Shown here: piece after piece, positions 1 to 6,795 of the stretch
Position numbering within the stretch: position 1 is the stretch's first letter
Layout: each line of letters opens with the position of its first letter
DNA from: Acidobacteriaceae bacterium
GTDB taxonomy: Bacteria; Acidobacteriota; Terriglobia; Terriglobales; Acidobacteriaceae
Length of the DNA: 6,957 nt
NCBI GenBank assembly: GCA_030040395.1
Contig: JASHTU010000256.1
Coordinates: 1-6,957 of the forward strand
Direction of reading: 5' to 3'
Translations under genes and position numbers: made by a program
The notes under the pieces: model-generated
Told to the model about the DNA's origin: nothing
Databases searched by the model: none
What the model saw: only the letters and a program-made list of their open reading frames with translations

Positions 1-555
1 CAGAGCTCCAATCAAATTACCGAAGCCACCGGCGAGGCCGCGGCCGCCCTCGCCATGCGCAGGCGGTTTCCCGCCGCCGAGATGCAGTGGGGAATGCACG
101 TGCACAGCGGAGCCGGAATTGACCAGATATGGAAGCAGAACGGCGCGCCGGTCATTTACTACATCGTCGAAGCCAAGGGCGTGGGCGCGGTGCTCACCTT
201 CAAGAGCTTCGGGCCGCCGCCTGAGATCCAGCAACAAATGTCGCTCGGGTGGGTGCTCGACAACCTGGTGCGCATGGCTCGCCAGGTGGAAGATCAGTAC
301 GAAATCGCGCGCGAGATCTTAAAGGAAATGGGCCTCGAAGAGGCTTACAACGACGACGGAGGCCCGTACTACGAAGCCTACGGCGGAGCCAGCAAGAGCT
401 ATTACGCCTGCAGCTTCGACCCTGCCTTGAAGAAAGCCAGGTTGATCGGAGTCGTCATTACCGCCTCCTGGACCCCCGCCGGACTGACGCCGGTCATCAC
501 CCAAACCGTGGATTTCGGGGCCCAGTTCGCCACCTCCTCGGCCATCAAGTATTAA
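1..555 (+). CDS. C-terminal part of a polymorphic-toxin-like protein with a putative PD-(D/E)XK nuclease domain (5' end outside window)
   Basis: The frame is open from the first base, so the gene starts before the window; the ATG at 55 is probably an internal Met (residue 19 of the visible part). Numbering from that Met, the sequence has G-I-D23-Q-I-W, then Y-Y-I-V-E39-A-K41-G, then Q61-M-S-x-x-W66. An Asp, then E-x-K on a hydrophobic strand, then a QMS..W helix is the layout of restriction-endonuclease-fold domains at the C-termini of secreted polymorphic and contact-dependent toxins. D23, E39 and K41 would be the catalytic metal-binding set. The part after residue ~70 is a charged helix (VEDQYEIAREILKEMG), then an acidic, Tyr-rich stretch and a beta-rich end. 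If the family guess is right, this is a DNase or RNase warhead delivered by an N-terminal region that is not visible. No immunity gene is recognisable downstream. The coding call is firm; the nuclease and toxin assignment is inferred from motifs only. Confidence 0.62.
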   Translation, partial: QSSNQITEATGEAAAALAMRRRFPAAEMQWGMHVHSGAGIDQIWKQNGAPVIYYIVEAKGVGAVLTFKSFGPPPEIQQQMSLGWVLDNLVRMARQVEDQYEIAREILKEMGLEEAYNDDGGPYYEAYGGASKSYYACSFDPALKKARLIGVVITASWTPAGLTPVITQTVDFGAQFATSSAIKY

Positions 556-929
556 TTTCAGCGCGATCAGAGTGGGAGACGATTCCTATCTCGCGACGGA
601 GACTCCCGTCTTGCCTGCTTGGTTCCCCGGGGCGTTAAGTGCACTGAGGTGCGTAATGTGTCTGGATCTGCTCGCCCACCTTCGCTTTGCGGCGCACCTC
701 TGCATATCACTCGTTTGTTTCGCGGTCCGCCATGGCATGAAGCGCTCAACGTTGCCGCGGGCCCGAAGCCCTTCCCGTTCCGCGATCGAATGGGAACGTG
801 AGGCTCGCAAGTGCTTTGAGCGATTTCGCCCGCGGTCTGATAGATGTGCCCTCGAAAATCGAGAAGCCCAGGGGTCTCTCCTGGGCTTCTTGAATTGGGC
901 GCTGCACTTTATCATCAGTGACTCTACTT
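556..929. other. spacer between convergent genes; no supportable gene
   Basis: This is 374 bases between the stop of the toxin-like gene and the stop of the YXWGXW gene. Open frames on both strands run into the terminator or the neighbouring gene, have Arg/Ser-rich untypical translations and lack a Shine-Dalgarno. Besides the terminator at 862-890 there is a 6-bp inverted repeat near 777-799 (CGTTCC ... GGAACG). I see no immunity-like gene, tRNA or insertion element. Confidence 0.5.
851..890 (-). terminator. hairpin terminator of the YXWGXW gene
   Basis: A perfect 11-bp inverted repeat (862-872 AGAAGCCCAGG with 880-890) has a 7-nt loop and lies 40 nt past the stop codon of the minus-strand gene. 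Read on the minus strand, the stem is followed by CGATTTTCGAG, a short T-run inside a small 5-bp hairpin (851-855 with 859-863). The stem would also form in plus-strand RNA and may serve the converging toxin-like gene, but there is no T-run on that side. The T-tract is short, so efficiency is uncertain. Confidence 0.65.
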
Positions 930-2120
930 CTACTCGGGATTTGTTTTGGGTTTCTCGGCGGGCTTAGCCTTGGGCTTAGCCGCGGGTTTCGCTGCAGGCT
1001 TAGCTGCGGGTCTCGCCTCAGGCTTAGCCGCTGGCTTTGCTTCAGGCTTTGGCGCGGGCCCGGCCTCAGGCTTAGCCGCTGGTCTTGCTTCAGGCTTTGG
1101 CGCGGGCCCGGTCTCAGGCTTGGCCTCGGGTCTCGTTTCAGGTTTTGGCGCGGGCTTCGCTGCGGGCTTCGGCGCAGCATTAGCCGAAACGGGCTTGATC
1201 GCAGCGTTCTTCGCGGTTGCCGCTTTGGCCGCCGCTACAGTGGCTGGCGGCGCCTGGGCCTTGGCCAGTTGGGTCAACGGCTTGGAGGGCGGAGGTTTGA
1301 AGCCGGCTGGCGCAGCGTGCTTTTCTTCAGCCAGCGGTTTGGCAACCGCCAGATTCTTGGGGTGGCCACCGTTATTCTTGGCAAAGTTGCTCGGGTCAGA
1401 CCTTGCCGCTGTCACGTGCTGTTGCTGGAACGTGGTCGGCGCTACGTGCGCTTCGTGCGCGGCCACTTGCTCTTCGGGCGTGGGCTGATGCTGGATTCCG
1501 TTGGGCCCGCCGTTGTAAGAGACGTTCGTGGTGTTGACGATCGTAGTCTGTTCGACGATGGTCCTATTGACGTAAACGTTGGTAATCACGGTGGTGTTCA
1601 CGCGGACTACCGCGGTGTTGTAGGCAAACAAGCCCCCATTCCAGGCGCCGCCGGCAAATCCGATGCCCATGTATCCGCCGCCGTAGTTCACGCCGCCGTA
1701 GAAGCCGATATGCGGTCCCCAATAGCCCTCATGAAAGAGAAACTGCCCGCTGGACCAGCCCCAGTAGCCGGGAGTCCAAAGCGCGCCCACGTAGGGGGAC
1801 GGCACCCACACGCCGGGAACCCAGTAGAAACCGCCGGGACCCCAGTGCCAGTAACCAGGCGTCCAAATCAGATTCGGGGCGGGGCAAGGGGGCTGAACGT
1901 AGACTGGCAGCGGCGGTGGCGCAACCGCGACAGTGATGACCGCGGCAAAAGGTGCGGGAGGGGGAGCCGCTTCAACGGGCTCCCACCTTGAGCCGTCCCA
2001 GACAAAGGTTCCGGTTCTTTGTGTGCCCGGCGGAATTTGACCGGGTTCCTGCGCCTGAGCAGCAACCCCGCAGACAACCAGCGCTAGCAAAGACCAGCGC
2101 GCTAAACGTATCCGTGCCAT
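930..2120 (-). CDS. secreted YXWGXW-repeat protein with Lys/Pro/Ala-rich C-terminal tail
   Basis: This complete gene encodes 396 residues. Residues 1-23 form a signal peptide: a basic start (MARIRLAR), a hydrophobic core (LLALVVCGVA) and a probable cut after AQA. The mature protein has a short FVWDGSRWEPV segment at 39-49, a Pro-rich linker, and then Trp/Gly/Tyr repeats: GYWHWGPGGFYWVPGVWV at 89-106 and GYWGWSSGQF at 118-127, followed by EGYWGP at 131-136. These match the WXXGXW/YXWGXW family of exported proteins, whose function is unknown. A Gly-rich part (137-165) and a Thr/Val/Asn-rich beta-like part (168-203) follow. From about residue 255 the chain is basic and low-complexity, with KPAAKPE/KPEARP repeats from about 315 to 396. 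The tail resembles a wall-spanning or polyanion-binding extension, which is inference. The ATG at 2120 is supported by AGGAGG eight bases upstream. The gene stands alone, followed by a hairpin terminator. Confidence 0.88.
   Translation of the reverse strand: MARIRLARWSLLALVVCGVAAQAQEPGQIPPGTQRTGTFVWDGSRWEPVEAAPPPAPFAAVITVAVAPPPLPVYVQPPCPAPNLIWTPGYWHWGPGGFYWVPGVWVPSPYVGALWTPGYWGWSSGQFLFHEGYWGPHIGFYGGVNYGGGYMGIGFAGGAWNGGLFAYNTAVVRVNTTVITNVYVNRTIVEQTTIVNTTNVSYNGGPNGIQHQPTPEEQVAAHEAHVAPTTFQQQHVTAARSDPSNFAKNNGGHPKNLAVAKPLAEEKHAAPAGFKPPPSKPLTQLAKAQAPPATVAAAKAATAKNAAIKPVSANAAPKPAAKPAPKPETRPEAKPETGPAPKPEARPAAKPEAGPAPKPEAKPAAKPEARPAAKPAAKPAAKPKAKPAEKPKTNPE
1021..1116. repeat. 48-bp in-frame tandem duplication inside the YXWGXW protein tail
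   Basis: Bases 1021-1068 and 1069-1116 are two adjacent 48-base units that differ at only three positions. A third, clearly diverged copy follows at 1117-1164. Each unit is 16 codons, so copy number can change without a frameshift. The units encode part of the KPEARPAAK/PEAGPAPK tail (about residues 335-367). Confidence 0.85.
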
Positions 2121-2128
2121 GGGAAATA

Positions 2129-2134
2129 CCTCCT
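2129..2134 (-). promoter_or_regulatory. Shine-Dalgarno of the YXWGXW gene
   Basis: The plus strand reads CCTCCT, so the mRNA reads AGGAGG, eight bases before the ATG at 2120. This perfect consensus fixes the start codon and argues against the plus-strand open frame that begins at 2119 over the same bases. Confidence 0.85.
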
Positions 2135-2145
2135 CGACTCCGGTT

Positions 2146-2173
2146 CTTATCGAATTCCCTTTAACCTACTCAA
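2146..2173 (-). promoter_or_regulatory. weak sigma-70-like promoter candidate for the YXWGXW gene
   Basis: On the minus strand, TTGAGT (2173-2168) and GATAAG (2151-2146) are separated by 16 bases; each matches four of six consensus positions. Transcription would begin only a few bases before the AGGAGG, giving a very short leader. Found by eye in a fairly AT-rich stretch, so a chance match is quite possible. Confidence 0.25.
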
Positions 2174-3157
2174 ACCTTGGGCGAATTGAGGGTCTGATAA
2201 AAGGGACTCAGGTTCCAATAAGTTTAGCTGGGAATCGCGCCAATTTAACCGGCATCTTGGAGGATTTTTTGCAAGACCTCCCAGGGGAGCAGCCGCCGGC
2301 TCCGGCAATTGTCAAGAAACGAGACGGTTGGATAGCCGCCTATCCAGAAATTGTCTGGGAATGGGTGACGGCTGGCCCGCCCAAGACATTGTAAAAATGC
2401 CAATTCCACGCAAAAAGCGGATGCCCCATCCCTCCGCAGCTTCATCGCGGAAAGGTGAGAGGATAAGTTGCCTTGATTCGCGCCAAGTCCCGGCAAATGC
2501 CAGTGGCGACAGGTTTCGAATGCGAAGCCGGTCCAGCCGACTTGACGGCCTTCAAGTCCCCGAGCCATGAACCGGTGGGCTGCAGGGACGAATCCTCATC
2601 CCCTGCGCTAAAGATTGGCGGAAATCCACCCGTTTCAGCAATAATCCATCATTTTCAGCCATTTTTTGAGCCGAAATCGCCTGGGTCCCAAACCGCGCGC
2701 TCCATGGAAGACAAGCCCCATCGCCAAGACTTCGAACAGCAACAAGACTGTCATCCCGACCGAAAATCGGCGCGTCCCTCTTCGCCAATCGCAGCCGATA
2801 GCTTACCCCGAGCCCGCCCAAAGGGATCTGCGGTTGCCTCTGAGCTTCCCCTGCAGCCGCCGCCACTCCGCAACTACCCGCAAAGGGAAAAGCTGACCGA
2901 GAGTCGGCTGGATAGTACTGATCTCGCTGCGCCTTTGCGCATCTATGCTCTGTTGTTACCCAGGTGGCAATCTCCGGTTAGCCGGACACACGAGTCCAAC
3001 CAGATTTTCGGCTCGATGAGTCATTTGGCGATATTGCGCCAAGTGAGGAGTGAAGACTGGCTATGGAAACCAAAGAGCGATTATCCCGGTGCTGAACTCG
3101 GAGGCATCTCGGCTCAGATCGAGAGCGTGAAGAAGCATTCTAGTTGTCACTGCAGGA
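2174..3157. other. about 1 kb spacer without a convincing gene; several small hairpins
   Basis: No open frame here has a credible start, ribosome site or protein-like composition; the long plus-strand frame from 2473 runs into the 3' end of the EAL gene and reads as low-complexity Ser/Arg/Pro. Local inverted repeats include 2329-2335 with 2340-2346 (TGGATAG/CTATCCA, loop CCGC), 2582-2587 with 2601-2606 (GCAGGG/CCCTGC), and 3022-3030 with 3037-3045 (CATTTGGCG/CGCCAAGTG, one wobble, 6-nt loop). The last lies about 113 nt past the EAL gene stop and might contribute to its 3' end, but it lacks a T-tract on the minus strand. No tRNA, CRISPR or insertion-sequence ends were recognised. Confidence 0.5.
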
Positions 3158-6076
3158 CTAGATGGACATGGCCCCAAACAACTGTCTGGCCGCTTCCGCC
3201 TCGAGTGCAAAACTCATGGAAATCAGGTCGGCGCTGTCGGAGAATGGCGGCAACATCCGCTCGAACTCGTCGACCTTAACCGGAGGACTGAATAAATAAC
3301 CCTGGAACGAATGGCACTCCATTTGGACCAGGAAATCGCGCTGCTCTTCTGTCTCCACGCCCTCTGCAATTACCGAAAGGCCCATCGCCTGACTTAAGGA
3401 AATGATAGTTTGCGCGATAACGCTGCTATTAGAATCCGCCAAGAGATCGCGGATAAAGGATTGATCGATCTTCAACTGATCGAGCGGTAAACGCTTGAGG
3501 TAGGACAGCGAGGAGTAGCCTGTGCCAAAGTCGTCGAGAGCGAAGCTCAAGCCGTGCGATTTGAGGGCCGTCATCTTGAGGACTACATCTTCAAAATTAT
3601 GGACTAACATGCTTTCGGTAAGTTCCAATTTGAGGCGCCTCGGATTGGCTCCGGTTTTGTTCAGCGCGGCCAGGACATCTTCCACAAAGGTTGGCTGGCC
3701 GAGTTGCCGGGCGCTGAGATTCACCGCGATCGTGATTGCGGCCCTTCGCTCGTCGGCTGCCCAGGCGGCGAGCTGAGCGCAAGCGGCCTCCAGCACCCAG
3801 GCTCCGATTGGTAGAATCAAACCTGTCTCCTCGGCCAGGGGGATGAACTCGGCTGGAGACAGAATGCCTCTCCGCGGATGCCTCCAACGGAGCAAGGCTT
3901 CGGCGCCGATCACACGTTTATTGGCCAACTGGGGCTGGTAGAAGAGCACAAATTCATGCTCATTGATCGCACGACGAAGCTCTGCTTCCATTTCGGCACG
4001 GGCGTTAACCGCAGCCTGAAAAGCCGGGGCAAAGAATCGGATCGCATTGCGGCCCGCTACTTTGGCCTGATACATGGCGATGTCCGCGTGCTGCAGGACC
4101 ACGTCAGAGGTTTCCCTTTGTTCCCCGCCGACGACTACGATGCCAACGCTAGCGGTATTGTGCCATTCCTGTCCCTCAAGCAGATGAGGGCGGGCAATCG
4201 TTGCAAGAATTCTCTCGGCTACATTCTTCGCCTGTGCTGCGGCTTCCTCGGCATTTTCGCTTAGATTCTCAAGGGTAACCACAAATTCATCTCCGCCCAA
4301 GCGCGCCACCATACCCGCCTTCCGAACACAAGAAGTGATGCGCCGGGCGACACCCTGAAGCAGCAAGTCGCCCATGTGATGGCCCAGTGTATCGTTCAAC
4401 GCTTTGAAGTTGTCCAGGTCGACGAACAGCAGCGCCTGTTTGCCGCCATGTCGGACGCTGGAAGTCATGGAAAGCTCCAGTCTGTCCATCAGCTGGCGGC
4501 GGTTCGGCAGGTTGGTCAACGGGTCGTAGAACGCAAGGTTCCTGATCTTCTCTTCTGCGAGTTTGGCGTCGGAGATATTCCGCGTGATTGAGAACACGCA
4601 GGGAGTGCCATCGATGTCGATAACCGACGCCGACACCATGGCCCAAATCTCCTCCCCGTTCTTCTTTCTGAAGCGAGTTTCCAGGTTGCGGCAGATTGAC
4701 TTGGCGCTCAGAACCTCACGCAGTTTCACCCCATCGGAAGCATCCGCCCAGATTCCGAGCTCCAGGGAGGAGCGGCCAATCACCTCGTCACGCTCGTACC
4801 CAAGGTCGTCGAGAAACACCCTGTTGACCTCGAGATAGGCCCCATCATCGAGACGGTTGATGGTCACGGCGTCAAAGCTGTTCTGGAACGCGGTGCGATA
4901 ACATTCTTCACTTCGCCGGGTCGCCTTCGATGCCGCCTCCAGCAGTTGTTCCGTTTCTTTCAGCGAGTTGATGTCTTCGGCGACCGCGATAAAGTGCAGA
5001 GCGCGCCCCTCGCCATCGCGCTGAATCGATACAGTCATTCTTACCCAGATCAGGGTGCCGTTCTTGCGAATGTACTGCTTCTCCCAAGCCGCAATGGCAA
5101 TCTCCCCGCTCAGAAACTTCTCCAGTATCCCGACACTGGGAGCGAGTGCGTTGGGGGCAGTGATCTTCTGGAAGGTCAGCCCGGCGATTTCCTCAGCGGG
5201 GTAGCCGATGATTTCCGCGAAGCGCGCGTTGCAGCGCAGAAATTGGCCATCGAGCGAAGTGTGAACGATCCCAACCGCCGCCTGCTCGAAAGTTGAGCGG
5301 TAGCGTTCCTCGCTGTCGCGCAGTAGCATCTCCGCCTGTCTGCGATTGGTGATGTCCTGGATGAACCCTTGGGTGAAGAGCGCCCGACCGTCGCCGCCGC
5401 GAACGATTCGGCAATTGATCGAAACCCAGATCGTGGTTCCGCTCTTGCGTTTGAATTGACATTCGAACTCCCGGATCGCTCCATGTTCCGCGAGTTCCCG
5501 CCTGAACTTTGAATACGCCGCCGAGTCGACCCATAGGTAGGCGGCCGTGCTCGTGATCGTCGCTACGGCCTCCTCGGCCGAGCCGTACTCGAGCATGCTT
5601 GCGAAAGCTCTATTCGCAGCCAGCGCTTTGCCTTCAACGGTGGTCTGAAATAGTCCCTCGAGCGAACCATCGAAAATATCCCGGTACCTCCTCTCCGTCT
5701 CCTCGAACGCCTTTTCTGCGTTCTTCCGGTCGGTGATGTCTTTCCCAAATATGGAAATGCCCGTCGCTTCACTAGGAGCGACGAATTCGGTGAAGTTCAA
5801 TTCGAGAATCCGGCCGTCGAGCAGAGGATATTCGACCCGGGAAGAGCCTTTCGACATCGCTGTCTCAAGCCCCGTAAGCCACGGCGCACCATGTTCCGCC
5901 GTAAGCAACTCATCGAGGCGCGCTCCTACCAGCGCCTGGACGCCATAGTTGGCCTTGAGGTACTCACGAAACGCCCGATTGAATGTGAGGAGTCGGCGGT
6001 CCAGATCGACTGAGCAAAAGAGGTCCGCCGAACAATCGATTAAGCTCACTACATCTGCCTTTGCTCGTTCTTCCAT
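3158..6076 (-). CDS. PAS x4 - GGDEF - EAL cyclic-di-GMP synthase/phosphodiesterase
   Basis: This complete 972-residue protein has no membrane segment or signal peptide, so it is a cytoplasmic sensor. Four PAS/PAC units lie at about 1-118, 127-248, 257-373 and 391-506, each ending in a helix linker such as GKDITDRKNAEKAFEETERR. GGDEF follows at about 512-680: YDPLTNLPNRR at 517-527, the metal Asp in FVDLDNF (551-557), NDTLGHHMGD (561-570) and an intact GGDEF at 594-598. The product-inhibition site RxxD reads R585-K-A-G588, so its Asp is lost. EAL spans about 695-940: E726 (EALLRW), N786 (VNLSARQ), E818 (LELTES), D848-D849 (DDFGTGYSSL), K869 (LKIDQSFI) and E905 (AEGVET) are all present, so phosphodiesterase activity is predicted. 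It probably tunes c-di-GMP in response to small molecules, redox state or gases sensed by the PAS units; the ligand is unknown. The ATG at 6076 is the first start after an in-frame TGA; the Shine-Dalgarno is weak. The next gene on the strand ends 0.7 kb upstream. Confidence 0.95.
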   Translation of the reverse strand: MEERAKADVVSLIDCSADLFCSVDLDRRLLTFNRAFREYLKANYGVQALVGARLDELLTAEHGAPWLTGLETAMSKGSSRVEYPLLDGRILELNFTEFVAPSEATGISIFGKDITDRKNAEKAFEETERRYRDIFDGSLEGLFQTTVEGKALAANRAFASMLEYGSAEEAVATITSTAAYLWVDSAAYSKFRRELAEHGAIREFECQFKRKSGTTIWVSINCRIVRGGDGRALFTQGFIQDITNRRQAEMLLRDSEERYRSTFEQAAVGIVHTSLDGQFLRCNARFAEIIGYPAEEIAGLTFQKITAPNALAPSVGILEKFLSGEIAIAAWEKQYIRKNGTLIWVRMTVSIQRDGEGRALHFIAVAEDINSLKETEQLLEAASKATRRSEECYRTAFQNSFDAVTINRLDDGAYLEVNRVFLDDLGYERDEVIGRSSLELGIWADASDGVKLREVLSAKSICRNLETRFRKKNGEEIWAMVSASVIDIDGTPCVFSITRNISDAKLAEEKIRNLAFYDPLTNLPNRRQLMDRLELSMTSSVRHGGKQALLFVDLDNFKALNDTLGHHMGDLLLQGVARRITSCVRKAGMVARLGGDEFVVTLENLSENAEEAAAQAKNVAERILATIARPHLLEGQEWHNTASVGIVVVGGEQRETSDVVLQHADIAMYQAKVAGRNAIRFFAPAFQAAVNARAEMEAELRRAINEHEFVLFYQPQLANKRVIGAEALLRWRHPRRGILSPAEFIPLAEETGLILPIGAWVLEAACAQLAAWAADERRAAITIAVNLSARQLGQPTFVEDVLAALNKTGANPRRLKLELTESMLVHNFEDVVLKMTALKSHGLSFALDDFGTGYSSLSYLKRLPLDQLKIDQSFIRDLLADSNSSVIAQTIISLSQAMGLSVIAEGVETEEQRDFLVQMECHSFQGYLFSPPVKVDEFERMLPPFSDSADLISMSFALEAEAARQLFGAMSI

Positions 6077-6141
6077 TTTTCTATCTGGCCCGGTTGCAAA
6101 TGCAGGATTTCAACCGCGGAGCATCACGCAATGACACCGGC

Positions 6142-6187
6142 GAGTTCCTGGCGCAAAACAGCCAGAAGGCTGTTCACCAGGAAACTC
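6142..6187 (-). promoter_or_regulatory. nested hairpin in the 5' leader of the PAS-GGDEF-EAL gene
   Basis: An outer stem pairs 6142-6151 (GAGTTCCTGG) with 6177-6187, with one bulged A. An inner perfect 7-bp stem pairs 6157-6163 (AACAGCC) with 6168-6174 around a 4-nt loop. The two are separated by a small asymmetric internal loop (5 and 2 nt). It sits 66-111 nt before the start codon. In the minus-strand RNA the inner stem is followed by UU (giving GGCUGUUUU), which looks like a weak attenuator. It resembles no riboswitch I know; the c-di-GMP-I and -II consensus motifs are not seen. Structure is firm, function is inference. Confidence 0.5.
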
Positions 6188-6537
6188 CAGGGTGAGCGCA
6201 ACCGCGGCCTAATCCTTGCACAGGTTATATCGGCAAGTTGGTTTCCCGAGTTTAGCGGTCTGGGTAAAGTCCAGGGAGGTCAATTTCGCAATCCATACCT
6301 GGTCAGGCGCAGAATTGAATGGCCGGTCTCCGCAAGGCCGGTGTCAATTGCAACCTACGGGCCGAGGTGCTCATCCAGACGGGCTGAACGTCAAACCCCA
6401 GCGTTCTGTCAAGCCCAGGCTTCCCTGAGCGTATTCCATCCCCTTCCATATCAAAGACTTCCACCCAATCCCCACTTGCAAGTTAATCCCTGCAATTTGC
6501 TACATTGATTCCAGGAGTTGCCTGCCGTAGACAGGAG

Positions 6538-6554
6538 CGTTCCCCGGGGGAACG
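6538..6554. repeat. 17-bp near-perfect palindrome
   Basis: CGTTCCCC and GGGGAACG are exact inverted copies around a single G. It could be an operator-like protein-binding site or an RNA hairpin (7-bp stem with a CGG loop). It lies about 460 bases upstream of the PAS-GGDEF-EAL start and has no T-run on either side. Confidence 0.45.
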
Positions 6555-6722
6555 GTCCCAGATCCCGCAAAACCGCCCCAATCCCTTAGATATGAAGTGT
6601 CCCCGATAGAACTAGGCTATTTTCAATCGGTTACCGCAAATATTTGAAGTAAATTCTTTGAAACCAAGCCGCTTAACCCCAAAGGGAAGAGGGCTCACTC
6701 CCTTTGATGCGGCACGGCGCAC

Positions 6723-6762
6723 GCCCATCCTTTCCGCAAGCAAACTGCGGAAAAGATGAGGC
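6723..6762 (-). terminator. candidate 3' hairpin of the dehydrogenase gene
   Basis: Starting 33 nt past the dehydrogenase stop codon, 6731-6738 (TTTCCGCA) pairs perfectly with 6746-6753 around a 7-nt loop. The stem continues beyond one mismatch with 6726-6729/6755-6758 (CATC/GATG) and beyond one bulged A with 6723-6725/6760-6762. Position and length fit a transcription end, but there is no T-tract on the minus strand, so it may instead protect a 3' end or need Rho. Confidence 0.45.
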
Positions 6763-6795
6763 GCGGCCCATCAATGTTGGCCGGAGAATCTTGAG

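Larger units (their letters stand above)
6077..6795. other. 0.7 kb intergenic region upstream of the c-di-GMP enzyme
   Basis: No supportable gene is present; the plus-strand frame at 6131-6508 has an Arg/Pro/Ser-rich translation and runs antisense to the enzyme's leader. The stretch contains the nested hairpin at 6142-6187, a near-perfect palindrome at 6538-6554, an AT-rich part around 6590-6665, an 8-bp inverted repeat (6680-6687 with 6699-6706, 11-nt loop) and the long hairpin just past the dehydrogenase gene. A lone TTGACA on the minus strand (6345-6340) has no fitting -10. The promoter of the PAS-GGDEF-EAL gene should lie here, but I cannot place it. Confidence 0.5.

Noticed and set aside
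572..967. Possible immunity gene directly after the toxin-like gene
   Set aside because: The frame crosses the hairpin terminator and enters the 3' end of the opposite gene. Its composition is untypical and there is no Shine-Dalgarno.
946..1488. Plus-strand frame rich in Ala-Gly repeats
   Set aside because: Produced by reading the KPA-repeat tail backwards; it has no ribosome site.
918..1991. Long plus-strand open frame (357 codons), Gly/Arg/Leu-rich
   Set aside because: It is the antisense shadow of the YXWGXW gene, which has a signal peptide, a family match and a perfect Shine-Dalgarno. The repeats of that gene keep the opposite frames open.
2119..2394. Plus-strand 91-codon frame
   Set aside because: It begins on top of the start codon and ribosome site of the YXWGXW gene and lacks its own ribosome site; there is no recognisable family.
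2473..3279. Plus-strand 268-codon frame starting with TTG
   Set aside because: Low-complexity Ser/Pro/Arg translation, a poor start, and its end overlaps the real EAL gene in antisense.
6081..6137. Possible 18-residue leader peptide (GTG start, minus strand) ending four bases before the c-di-GMP enzyme start
   Set aside because: There is no Shine-Dalgarno before the GTG and no regulatory codon run; a short open frame of this size is expected by chance.
6131..6508. Plus-strand 125-codon frame
   Set aside because: No ribosome site, no protein-like pattern, and it covers the hairpin leader of the minus-strand gene.
6077..6600. c-di-GMP riboswitch (class I or II) upstream of the GGDEF-EAL gene
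   Set aside because: The conserved core sequences of either class could not be found on the minus strand; only generic hairpins are present.
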